A DNA stretch of 64,000 nt from Anderseniella sp963698275. Its GTDB lineage: Bacteria; Pseudomonadota; Alphaproteobacteria; Rhizobiales; Aestuariivirgaceae. A model generated the notes under the pieces. It ran no database searches. It was not told where the DNA came from and saw only the letters and a list, made by a program, of their open reading frames with translations. This document shows positions 42,599 to 50,585 of the stretch, piece after piece (position 1 is the stretch's first letter; the number at the start of each line of letters is the position of its first letter). Both the position numbers and the translations under genes were made by a program. Location of the stretch: the NCBI GenBank assembly GCA_963698275.1, contig CAVOQE010000006.1, positions 310,001-374,000 on the forward strand, given 5' to 3'.

Positions 42599-43024
42599 TC
42601 AGTTATCCTCGTTGCCGTCTTCATGTGTTCCAAATCGGCGAGTCATGTCATCTTCAATGGCTTGTATTTTCTTATCCATGTAATTGCAGACATCATCATA
42701 TACATCAGTGCCGTAATACGGATCCACAATTCGAGGATAGACGCAGTGAAGTCCGCTGGTGGTTCCTTCCCCATCTTCACATCGATAACCCGGATAATGT
42801 TCATCAAGACTTAGCCTTATGAACTTTCCAGCCAGTGTAACTGCCTGGTACCAATTCTCGCCAATAACGGTTTGTTCAATCGTTTTTTCGGGATCTTTAA
42901 TAAGAACATAGCACTCGCAGCCGTCAGCCGTTTGTTGAGAGACGTCCACCCTGACTGTGCAAGTTTTGCCGCTTTCTTCGTAGCGGAAAGTGTCCATACC
43001 TAGTTGAAAACGTGACTTAGACAT
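42599..43024 (-). CDS. Hypothetical acidic protein
   Basis: 141 aa, unrecognised. It has RFQLGMDTFRYEESGKTCTV, a mid region with CECYVLIKDPEKTIEQTVIG and a C-terminal acidic helix (YMDKKIQAIEDDMTRRF then EDGNEDN). Four cysteines are present, with no signal or membrane segment. Its codon use is clearly more AT-rich than the neighbouring genes, suggesting recent acquisition. It lies between the MmgE/PrpD and flavin oxidoreductase genes, apparently monocistronic. Confidence 0.6.
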   Translation of the reverse strand: MSKSRFQLGMDTFRYEESGKTCTVRVDVSQQTADGCECYVLIKDPEKTIEQTVIGENWYQAVTLAGKFIRLSLDEHYPGYRCEDGEGTTSGLHCVYPRIVDPYYGTDVYDDVCNYMDKKIQAIEDDMTRRFGTHEDGNEDN

Positions 43025-43184
43025 TTGCTACCAGCCGTCGTACAAATTGTGACATCAGTTGTTTTCTTTTGAGCGCTTTAGCGGGTCTTCTCTTCGCAGG
43101 CTCGGCTCATCAAGTTCTTTCGTCGTCGCCGTTCTACCCCGGTGGCTCGTCCGGGTCGGGCTTCGTCTATGCGACGGTCGCTTG

Positions 43185-45194
43185 CTAAGCGATCTCCAGT
43201 GCCGCCTTGCGGCCCTCGTAGATGGCCATGTGGGCCTTGCGCGGGGCGTTGCAGTCGCCCACGACGGCGAACGGCGGGCAATCGCCCAGGGCCTGGATGT
43301 CGTCGGCAAACTCGGTGTTGGGACTGGCCACTGTCGCCAGTACCAGGGTTTCGAAATTGCGCTCGAAGGTTTCGCCGGTCAGCAGGTTGATAAAGCGCGC
43401 TACCGAGCCTTCATTGTCAGGCTTGCCCCATGATTGCAGCGCGGTGTCGGTCAGCGCAACGCCGCCGTGACGCGCAAAGCGCGCGCGCGCCACATCGTCT
43501 GCCCCGGTTCCTGACAGTTCTGCTGCCAATACGCCATTGGCCGTCATGGCGGTCACCTTGTGACCGGCTTCGGCCAGATAAAGTGCTGTTCCAATGCCAC
43601 TCCAGGAATGCAGATCATCAAGCACCAGCACCCGCTCTCCGATCATCGCGCCGTTCTCAAGCACGGTGTGATAGCTGATGACATTTGCCTCGTCATGGCC
43701 CGGCAACACATCGTTCATCGGCAAGGCACGCTGGAAGCCGGACGTCACCGGCTTGATGCCGGTTGCCGCAATGATGTGATCGGGGTGGAGATGGCGCACG
43801 GTCAGCGGTGTTGCGGCTTCGCCGAGCTTTACATCAACGCCCAGGCGCTCCAGTTCATGGCTGTACCATTTGATATGGTCGGCAATTCTGGACCGCGTCG
43901 GCTGGCGCCCGGCCAGATGCCACTGGCCGCCGATCGCCGGCCCGCGCTCTATCAGCGTGACCTTGTGGCCGGCTTCTGCCGACACCCGTGCCGCTTCCAG
44001 GCCGGCCGGACCGGCGCCGACCACCAGCACCGACTTGCGGCGTTCGGTCTTGGCTATCTTGTCGCCGCGCCATTCCCATTCGCGCCCCACGGACGGATTG
44101 ACCAGGCAGGAAATCCAGTAGTCCTTGTAGCGCCGGGCAATGCATTGCTGATTGCAATGAATACACGGGCGGATACTGGCGCCGTTGCCGGCCTGTGCCT
44201 TGTTGGCCAGATGCGGGTCGGCAATTTGCGCGCGCACCATGGAACAGGTGTCCGCCTGGCCGGTTGAAATGACCAATTCGGCCTTTTCAGGTGAATGAAT
44301 GCCTGATTCCGCCTGCACCCGGGCATGGCGCATCTGGTGTTTGAGGTGATCGGCCAGGTGCGCGCCTTCGACACCTTCGTGAATGTGGGTCGGGATAATC
44401 GGCTGGTCGCGGAAATAACTGCCGGTGCCGCAGGTCACGTAATCCATCAGGCCACGCTCGTCGTGCCAGGCAGCAATTTCGCTCAGGGCTTCCAGTGACA
44501 GAGCCGGTTCGGCCATCTGGTCGACCGACACCGCCATGCCGATGATGAAGTCGGAACCACAGGCCTCGCGGATGCGCTTTAGAATTTCAGCCGAAAACCG
44601 CACCCGGTTCTCCAGGCTGCCGCCCCACTTGTCATCGCGCCGGTTGGACCAGGGTGTCCAGAACTGATCGACCAGGGAATGATAGGCGGCAAAGATTTCG
44701 ACACCGTCAAACCCTGCCTGCTGGGCGCGGTCGGCAGCAGCCACGAACGAGACTATCAGTTCCTCGATCTCTGCCTCGCTGACAGCATGACCGCCGTCTG
44801 AATCATGCATGGACGGCATGCCCGACGCTGACCAGTTGGCGTGGAACGAGTTGGCGCCGTCACCATGCTGTCCGACATGATAAAGCTGGTGCAACATGAC
44901 CGTGTCATAGTTGCTGCAGGCTTCATTGATCTTGCGCAGCGGCGCAATAATGGCGTCGTCATTGGCCCTGAAATTGCCGCGGGTCAGGACACCGGAGGCA
45001 TGCACCGGCACCGGCTCGACCACGATCATGCCGGCGCCCCCCTTGGCGCGCTCGACGTAATAGGCCTTGGTTCGCCGCGACGGCAACCCGTTCTCGGCCA
45101 TGTTGTTGGTATGGGCACCAAACACGATGCGGTTTTTCAACCGCTTGTGGTTGATGGTAATTGGGGTAAACAGATGCGGATAGGGATTGCTCAT
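43185..45194 (-). CDS. Trimethylamine-dehydrogenase-like FMN/[4Fe-4S]/FAD oxidoreductase (N-methylproline demethylase type)
   Basis: 669 aa. The N-terminal old-yellow-enzyme TIM barrel (about 1-330) starts PHLFTPITINHKRLKNRIVF. A [4Fe-4S] motif CIHCNQQC with the fourth Cys 12 residues later (about 340-360) is followed by a Rossmann FAD domain (VLVVGAGPAGLEAARV) and an NAD(P)-type domain. This architecture is shared by trimethylamine dehydrogenase, 2,4-dienoyl-CoA reductase, DgcA and stachydrine/N-methylproline demethylases. Context (demethylases nearby, LysR upstream) favours an N-methyl demethylase. ATG 45194 starts the canonical N-terminus; upstream codons translate a DNA direct repeat. Confidence 0.85.
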   Translation of the reverse strand: MSNPYPHLFTPITINHKRLKNRIVFGAHTNNMAENGLPSRRTKAYYVERAKGGAGMIVVEPVPVHASGVLTRGNFRANDDAIIAPLRKINEACSNYDTVMLHQLYHVGQHGDGANSFHANWSASGMPSMHDSDGGHAVSEAEIEELIVSFVAAADRAQQAGFDGVEIFAAYHSLVDQFWTPWSNRRDDKWGGSLENRVRFSAEILKRIREACGSDFIIGMAVSVDQMAEPALSLEALSEIAAWHDERGLMDYVTCGTGSYFRDQPIIPTHIHEGVEGAHLADHLKHQMRHARVQAESGIHSPEKAELVISTGQADTCSMVRAQIADPHLANKAQAGNGASIRPCIHCNQQCIARRYKDYWISCLVNPSVGREWEWRGDKIAKTERRKSVLVVGAGPAGLEAARVSAEAGHKVTLIERGPAIGGQWHLAGRQPTRSRIADHIKWYSHELERLGVDVKLGEAATPLTVRHLHPDHIIAATGIKPVTSGFQRALPMNDVLPGHDEANVISYHTVLENGAMIGERVLVLDDLHSWSGIGTALYLAEAGHKVTAMTANGVLAAELSGTGADDVARARFARHGGVALTDTALQSWGKPDNEGSVARFINLLTGETFERNFETLVLATVASPNTEFADDIQALGDCPPFAVVGDCNAPRKAHMAIYEGRKAALEIA

Positions 45195-45211
45195 GAGAAC
45201 ATCACATTCAG

Positions 45212-45253
45212 GTTGCCGTCGAAAATCAACTTGTAGTTGCCGTCGAAAATCAA
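45212..45253. promoter_or_regulatory. Perfect 18-bp direct repeat upstream of the flavin oxidoreductase
   Basis: GTTGCCGTCGAAAATCAA occurs at 45212-45229 and again at 45236-45253, a 24-bp period, 18-59 bp before the start codon at 45194. It is a candidate tandem binding site for a regulator, perhaps the LysR protein encoded just upstream. Confidence 0.55.
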
Positions 45254-45328
45254 ATCGCAGGGTGCCGCCCGTCACATTATTGTCATAGTTTTTCCACTGA
45301 TTTGCCAAGTCCTCGTTGCAATTTTTTC

Positions 45329-46252
45329 TCAATTAGGCTCGAAATCCACGGTCCATGGCGGTTTTGGGCGGTAAAGTTTGCCTACCCAGTCCATAAAACT
45401 GCGAACCTTCAGGGGTTCATACAGCCTGCCGGCGCACAGCGCATAGATCCCCAGCACACCACCTGACCAATCAGGAAGCACACGCACCAGCTTGCCGGAT
45501 GCAATATCGCGGTTGGCAATAAAGTCCGGCTGCAGGGCAAGCCCGCCACCTGCGATTGCAATTTCTTCTATGGCGTCACCACTGTTTGCAGATACCGCCG
45601 GCGATATGCGCACCTGCTCAAGCGTGCCTTTGCCGTCACGCAGCGACCATACATTGCCTTCATGGCCAAATGTGTACCCAAGGCAGAGATGGTCGATCAG
45701 GCATGCGGGTGTTTCGGGAGCGCCATGGTGTGCAATGTAGTCGGGGCTTGCGCACAGGATCACTTCGGTCCCGGCAATGCGCCTGGCAATCAGGCTGGAG
45801 TCGGCCATCTTGCCGGCAATACGGATGGCGACATCGAACCCCTCTTCAACCAGATCCACGGTGCGGTCATTCAGTGATATGTCCACGGCGACATTGGGAT
45901 TGGCCGATGTGTATTGCCTGAGATAGGGTGCCACATGGCGCACCCCAAATGACATGGGCGCAGACAGTGCCAGCCGTCCCTGCGGCGTCAGGGTCTGGAG
46001 ACCGGCAACCCGGTCCGCCTCGTCAAGCTGCGCGAGTATCTCCCGTGCCCGTTCGATATAGGCAGTACCCGTGCTGGTCAGGCTGAGCGAGCGGGTTGTA
46101 CGGTTCAGCAGACGGGCGCCGAGATAGGCTTCAAGATCTGCCAGATGGCGCGACGCCATGTTGCGGGACAGGCCGAGCGCCTGCGCCGCGGCTGCAAAAC
46201 TGCCATGTTCGACAATGGTGACAAACACCTCGATGGCGCGAAGACGGTCCAT
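45329..46252 (-). CDS. LysR-family transcriptional regulator
   Basis: 307 aa. The N-terminal winged HTH (about 1-60) with AAAQALGLSRNMASRHLADLE and ARLLNRTTRSLSLT is typical. The C-terminal LysR substrate-binding domain (about 90-295) contains SAPMSFGVRHVAPYL and EEGFDVAIRIAG. It belongs to the TRAP/quinone-sensing-like CrgA subgroup by appearance. It lies 134 bp upstream of the oxidoreductase in the same direction, and its start codon overlaps a 12-bp inverted repeat facing the DoxX-VOC pair. It may regulate either neighbour. Confidence 0.9.
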   Translation of the reverse strand: MDRLRAIEVFVTIVEHGSFAAAAQALGLSRNMASRHLADLEAYLGARLLNRTTRSLSLTSTGTAYIERAREILAQLDEADRVAGLQTLTPQGRLALSAPMSFGVRHVAPYLRQYTSANPNVAVDISLNDRTVDLVEEGFDVAIRIAGKMADSSLIARRIAGTEVILCASPDYIAHHGAPETPACLIDHLCLGYTFGHEGNVWSLRDGKGTLEQVRISPAVSANSGDAIEEIAIAGGGLALQPDFIANRDIASGKLVRVLPDWSGGVLGIYALCAGRLYEPLKVRSFMDWVGKLYRPKPPWTVDFEPN

Positions 46253-46277
46253 ATTATCTCCTTACAGGAGATAATAT
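46251..46277. promoter_or_regulatory. Perfect 12-bp inverted repeat at the LysR start, candidate operator
   Basis: ATATTATCTCCT (46251-46262) pairs with AGGAGATAATAT (46266-46277), separated by TAC. A third half-site ATTATCTCC occurs at 46294-46302. It sits in the divergent region before DoxX (46362) and overlaps the regulator's own start, so it is likely the LysR autoregulatory site. Confidence 0.7.
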
Positions 46278-46361
46278 ATCTCACAATCTGCCGATTATCT
46301 CCAGCAACAAATATCCTATCTATCAGCCATCGAAACCAAATTCATCGAAAGGATCGCTCCC

Positions 46362-46781
46362 ATGAGCAATGAACAACTGACTGCAAACGGCACTGCCCTG
46401 TTACGCATTACACTTGGCATCGCCGCACTTGCGCACGGGCTCTTGAAAGTTTTTGTCTTCACCCTGCCTGGTGCCGCCGGGTTCTTTGAATCTCTCGGCC
46501 TGCCCGGTTTCCTTGCCTATATCACGGCATTTGTCGAGATCGTCGGCGGCCTGGCTCTGATCGCCGGTTTCCAGACCCGGCTGGTCTCGCTCGCCATGGT
46601 CCCCATCCTGCTCGGCGCCATGTGGGCACATTCCGGCAATGGCTGGGTGTTTTCCAACCAGGGCGGCGGCTGGGAATACCCGTTGTTCTGGGCCGTGGTT
46701 CTGGTGGTGCAGGCGATGCTTGGCAGCGGTGCGTTTGCGGTAGATGATATGCGGACCCGCAAAGCATCGGCCAATGCGTGA
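46362..46781 (+). CDS. DoxX family membrane protein
   Basis: 139-aa four-helix inner-membrane protein. ALLRITLGIAALAHGLLK, the GFFESLGLPGFLAYITAF loop, and VEIVGGLALIAGFQTRL are DoxX hallmarks. This group is involved in redox homeostasis or quinone-linked processes. It is first of a two-gene operon with the VOC protein (15 bp) and divergent from the LysR regulator, a common arrangement for quinone/aldehyde stress genes. Confidence 0.9.
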   Translation: MSNEQLTANGTALLRITLGIAALAHGLLKVFVFTLPGAAGFFESLGLPGFLAYITAFVEIVGGLALIAGFQTRLVSLAMVPILLGAMWAHSGNGWVFSNQGGGWEYPLFWAVVLVVQAMLGSGAFAVDDMRTRKASANA

Positions 46782-46796
46782 GCCAAGGAGAAGCCA

Positions 46797-47306
46797 GTGT
46801 TCAAAAACATAGACCCTGCCCCGCAAGCGCCTGTCGCCTCTGGTGCCCGCATCGGCCATGTCCACCTGAAGGTCGCCAATATCGACCGCGCCCTCGACTT
46901 CTATGTGGGCGTGCTGGGCTTCGGCGTGAAACAACGCTATGGCGAACAGGCTGCCTTTATCGCCGCCGGTGACTACCATCACCATATCGGCCTCAACACC
47001 TGGGAAAGCGAGGGCGGCTCACCACCGCCTCGCGGCAGCACGGGCCTGTTTCACCTGGCTATCCTTTACCCGGAACGGGCCGACCTGGCTGATGCGCTGA
47101 AACGCGTAAAGAGCGCAGGCTATGAGCTTGAAGGAGCGTCCGATCATGGCGTGTCACAGGCTCTCTATCTGCGCGACCCCGACGGCAATGGCGTCGAGCT
47201 TTACTGGGATCGGCCGGAGACGGACTGGCCGCAAAATGAAGACGGCACGCTTGCCATGATCACGGAACGACTGGACCTGGACGCCCTGCTGGCTGAAGCT
47301 GCCTGA
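46797..47306 (+). CDS. VOC-family (glyoxalase/dioxygenase-type) protein
   Basis: 169 aa with a GTG start and AAGGAG upstream. Two betaalphabetabetabeta modules are seen: IGHVHLKVANIDRALDFYV (His ligand) and GLFHLAILYPERADLADAL (His), ending in LRDPDGNGVELYW (Glu ligand). This is the metal site of glyoxalase I, ring-cleaving dioxygenases and ring-opening enzymes. It looks like a catechol-2,3-dioxygenase-like or glyoxalase-type enzyme; which one cannot be told. Co-transcribed with DoxX. Convergent with a DUF1194 gene, 6 bp apart. Confidence 0.85.
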   Translation: MFKNIDPAPQAPVASGARIGHVHLKVANIDRALDFYVGVLGFGVKQRYGEQAAFIAAGDYHHHIGLNTWESEGGSPPPRGSTGLFHLAILYPERADLADALKRVKSAGYELEGASDHGVSQALYLRDPDGNGVELYWDRPETDWPQNEDGTLAMITERLDLDALLAEAA

Positions 47307-47312
47307 TCAGGC

Positions 47313-48056
47313 CTAGGATAACCCCGGACCGGTAATCTCCTTCAGCAACTTGCGGTAAATCGCTTCGCGATAAGCATCATAATCATTGGCGGGCAGCACA
47401 AAGTGATAGGGCCCGCCGATGATTGAATTTCGGAAATAGTGATCAAGCGTCGGCCACTCGTTCAAGATGGCCAGACCGTTGATGGTAATGCCGCGTGCAA
47501 TCACTTCATCGCGGGCAACCTCGACGATCTCGCCGCGGTTGTTACGGCCATCGGACGAAATATCGATGACCCGCCGAAGAGCCGTGAACGGGGCTGCGGT
47601 TGCTGCAGCAGCGGCAAACTGCAGGGCTGCACCGATTGCAGTGCCGCCTTCGGCCAACTGCCGCTGGATTGAAAACATCTTCTGTGCGAAGGCATTGGCC
47701 GATGCCGGACCGTCGATCACGGTCCACGGCGTGGACAAGGCCTGGTTTTCAGCATCCGACCACTGAAACACCGTGACTGCAATACGCCCCAGCGGTCCGC
47801 TCTCGATGGCACGGTGCACTTCCCTGGTCTGGAAGGCCTGGCCGATCCCGTCCATCTGCAGCCGGAACTCGCGCCCATCCACGGAGTAGGAACAATCAAC
47901 CGCCAGCACCAGGATGAGGTCCACTTCACCACCGGCCTGGGCATTGCCGGGACCGGCAACGCGCAGAACTCCCGCCGCACCGCCAGCAGCAACAGCACCT
48001 GACAGTAACAACATCCGCCTGCGCGATACTAGCTGACGAATGCTGTCACTGTTCAT
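47313..48056 (-). CDS. DUF1194 (vWA-like) exported protein, copy 2
   Basis: 247 aa. An N-terminal twin-arginine-like leader (SRRRMLLLSGAVAAGG, cleavage near AQA) is followed by a vWA domain with MIDAS-type DCSYSVD, GTAIGAALQFA and ISSDGRNNRG. It is paralogous to the protein at 30725-31534 (shared NGLAILNE, KLLKEI/KLLREI ends) but uses a different export leader. The function is unknown. It lies 47 bp downstream of the PotC-type permease stop on the same strand, so it could be the importer operon's first neighbour or a separate unit. Confidence 0.82.
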   Translation of the reverse strand: MNSDSIRQLVSRRRMLLLSGAVAAGGAAGVLRVAGPGNAQAGGEVDLILVLAVDCSYSVDGREFRLQMDGIGQAFQTREVHRAIESGPLGRIAVTVFQWSDAENQALSTPWTVIDGPASANAFAQKMFSIQRQLAEGGTAIGAALQFAAAAATAAPFTALRRVIDISSDGRNNRGEIVEVARDEVIARGITINGLAILNEWPTLDHYFRNSIIGGPYHFVLPANDYDAYREAIYRKLLKEITGPGLS

Positions 48057-48103
48057 GATGATATCGTATCTCTGCCTGCAAGTTGTTGTTTAGGGTCCTG
48101 ACC

Positions 48104-49171
48104 CTAACCGGGCGACAAACCGCGCAAGCGTTCAGAACGCCGCCGCAACAGCTCCATTGTCGCCAGCAAGGCAATCGAGATCATAACCAGTATCGTTGCA
48201 ACGGCCAGAATGGTCGGCGAGATCTGTTCGCGAATGCCGGAGAACATCTGCCTCGGAATGGTAACCTGATGCACATCGGCCAGGAAGATCACGGCAACGA
48301 CTTCATCCAGAGACGTGATGAAGGCAAACAACGCACCTGAAATCATGCCGGGCATGATCAACGGCATGATGACACGGCGGAACGTGGTCCAACCGTTGGC
48401 GCCAAGACTTTTCGATGCCCGTATCAGCGAATTGTCAAATCCGGTCAGCGTGGCAGTAACGGTGATGATGACAAACGGCACGCCGAGTGTCGCATGAGCC
48501 AGCACGATACCGAGATCTTCGTTGATGAGACCATCCGGGAAAAACGGGAAAACATCCTTCTTTGCGTAGAAGAAGAACATGCCCGTTGCTGTGATCACCA
48601 GCGGAACGATCATCGGCGAAATCAGCAGGCTGGTGATGGCCGAACGGAATGGCATTTCCGGACGCGACAGACCCAATGCCGCCAGTGTACCAAAAAAAGT
48701 CGCCATGATCGTGGCCAGAATGGCAAATTTGAAAGAGTTGACTGCAGCCTTTACCCAGGTCGCATTGTTCCACACATCTGACCACCAGCCTTCGGTGCGG
48801 TTGGGATCATTCATGCCGAACAGAAAAATGTCCTGATACCATCTGGTCGAAAATGCTGCAGGATCAAGCGACATCATGCCTTCTGTGAAACTGAAGTAAG
48901 GTTCCGAATTGAATGACAGCGGCATAATTACAAGTACCGGTGTAATGAGAAAAATAAAGATCATGGTACAGATCAGCAAGAAAATGTACTGACCAAACTT
49001 TTCAAGCCACGTCGCATAGGGCGGCAGTTCGCTCATGAAAAACAGTGGCAATCCCAGAACCAGCGCAATACCAATTGTGGAGACCAGTGTGCCGGTAAAC
49101 AGGAAAGCGATGACGCACGCGATCGCGTAGGCGATGTATCCGGGGGCAGGCAGTTTATCCAATGCAGACAT
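48104..49171 (-). CDS. Spermidine/putrescine-type ABC transporter permease (PotC family)
   Basis: 355-aa inner-membrane permease. Two extra N-terminal helices (YIAYAIACVIAFLFTGTL and onward) precede the usual PotC core with EAA loop ASKSLGANGWTTFRRVIMP. It is last of four genes in order ATPase, binding protein, PotB, PotC, 10 bp after PotB. The substrate class includes polyamines, 2-aminoethylphosphonate, opines and Fe3+; context does not decide. Confidence 0.9.
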   Translation of the reverse strand: MSALDKLPAPGYIAYAIACVIAFLFTGTLVSTIGIALVLGLPLFFMSELPPYATWLEKFGQYIFLLICTMIFIFLITPVLVIMPLSFNSEPYFSFTEGMMSLDPAAFSTRWYQDIFLFGMNDPNRTEGWWSDVWNNATWVKAAVNSFKFAILATIMATFFGTLAALGLSRPEMPFRSAITSLLISPMIVPLVITATGMFFFYAKKDVFPFFPDGLINEDLGIVLAHATLGVPFVIITVTATLTGFDNSLIRASKSLGANGWTTFRRVIMPLIMPGMISGALFAFITSLDEVVAVIFLADVHQVTIPRQMFSGIREQISPTILAVATILVMISIALLATMELLRRRSERLRGLSPG

Positions 49172-49181
49172 GACTTGGTCC

Positions 49182-50462
49182 TCACCCGAACTTCAGATTG
49201 TCGACACCGACAAGCTTGTTGTAGATCCAGTAAAAGATCAGCACTATTGCCAGCAGAATGGCACCGAGCGCCGACCCCAAACTCCAGTTGAGTGTCTTCT
49301 TGATATGATCTGCAATGAGATTGGAGATCAACAATCCGTCGCTGCCGCCCACCAGCGCTGGCGTGATGTAATAGCCAATCGCCAGTATGAACACCAGCAG
49401 CGTGCCTGCCGCTATGCCCGGTATGGTTTGCGGGAAATACACCTTTACGAATGAATAGGTTCCCGTGGCGCCCAGTGAGCGTGCCGCCCGCATGTAGTAT
49501 GGCGGGATGGTTTTCATCACCGAGTACAGGGGCAAGATCATGAACGGCAGCAATATGTGTACCATCGCGACAATCGTACCGGTCTGGTTGTAGATCATCT
49601 GAATTCGGCTTTCCTCGGATATGACCCGGGTGAAAACCAGTATGTTGTTTATAATACCCTCGGTTTGCAGCATCGCGATCCAGGCTGTAGTGCGCACCAG
49701 AAGCGATGTCCAGAACGGCAGCAGCACCATGATCATCAACAGGTTCGACGTCCTGAGCGGCAATGTCGCCAACAGGTACGATACCGGATACGCGATCAAC
49801 AGGCATATGGCTGTGATCAGCGCCGACAGCCACAGGGTCTTGAACAGGATCGGCAAATAGATCCGGTACAACGGGTCAGCCTGAACTATTTCGTTGTCCT
49901 CGCTATACTTCCTATCCGTTGCGGCCAGATAGAACGAAATCGTGTAGTCATGCGACACCCTCTGCAGGGTGCGCCAGATGTGCTGGTTCTCCCAGCGCTT
50001 GTCCAGTGCGATCAGGGCTTCCTTGTAGGGTCCCTCTGTAATGGTCTTGACCTTGCGGGCAGATTTGGTGAACAGGCCGCGGGAGCCGGGAATTTCATAA
50101 TTTATCCGGGTCGCGAGATTGCCAACGGTCTTACCAATTTCATTGCTCTCCCTGGCTGCCGTCATGTCCTTGACAAACACTTCAAACACGGCCTCGGACG
50201 GCAGGTCTTCGCCATCCCAGTCCTTGATGACCTGGGAGAAATTCGGGAGTACGCTGGTGCCGACCGGACTGTAAAAAGAACGGAACAGCATTTCGCCAAT
50301 TGGCAGAACAAAAGCAACCAAAAGGAACAAAAGTAATGGCAGCACAAGCACAAGCGCCTGGATACGCTGACGCCTGGTGGCGCGCGCCAGAGAAACCTTG
50401 AGTGGCACACCATCGCTGGTGGTTATGCCCCCCGGCACGCCAGATGTAGTTACATCGGTCAT
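49182..50462 (-). CDS. Spermidine/putrescine-type ABC transporter permease (PotB family)
   Basis: 426 aa, longer than the usual PotB (about 300). A helix at about 35-55 (ALVLVLPLLLFLLVAFVLP) is followed by an unusually large extracytoplasmic insert (about 70-185) before the core, which has the EAA loop AARSLGATGTYSFVKVYFPQ. ATG 50462 has GAAGG upstream; an alternative TTG at 50513 lacks one. It lies between the binding-protein gene (hairpin in the gap) and potC. The long insert occurs in other polyamine/opine-type permeases (family knowledge). Confidence 0.9.
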   Translation of the reverse strand: MTDVTTSGVPGGITTSDGVPLKVSLARATRRQRIQALVLVLPLLLFLLVAFVLPIGEMLFRSFYSPVGTSVLPNFSQVIKDWDGEDLPSEAVFEVFVKDMTAARESNEIGKTVGNLATRINYEIPGSRGLFTKSARKVKTITEGPYKEALIALDKRWENQHIWRTLQRVSHDYTISFYLAATDRKYSEDNEIVQADPLYRIYLPILFKTLWLSALITAICLLIAYPVSYLLATLPLRTSNLLMIMVLLPFWTSLLVRTTAWIAMLQTEGIINNILVFTRVISEESRIQMIYNQTGTIVAMVHILLPFMILPLYSVMKTIPPYYMRAARSLGATGTYSFVKVYFPQTIPGIAAGTLLVFILAIGYYITPALVGGSDGLLISNLIADHIKKTLNWSLGSALGAILLAIVLIFYWIYNKLVGVDNLKFG

Positions 50463-50541
50463 GATATGCCTTCTTCCCCATCCCTGTCGGCGGACTTGAA
50501 TATCGCCAGTCAAATCACTTCATAAAAAGAACCTAATAGGA

Positions 50542-50567
50542 CCGGACGGGCAACAATACCCATCCGG
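50542..50567 (-). terminator. Stem-loop after the polyamine-type binding-protein gene
   Basis: CCGGACGGG (50542-50550) pairs with CCCATCCGG (50559-50567), one mismatch, 8-nt loop, in the gap between the binding protein (stop at 50586) and potB. No U-run. It is placed as the tct and nitrate-type stem-loops are, after the receptor gene. Confidence 0.5.
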
Positions 50568-50585
50568 CCACAGGCTAAATAAGCC

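Noticed and set aside
45195..45332. 46-residue N-terminal extension of the flavin oxidoreductase
   Set aside because: It translates an 18-bp DNA direct repeat (giving a repeated DFRRQ peptide) and lies before the canonical N-terminus of the family.
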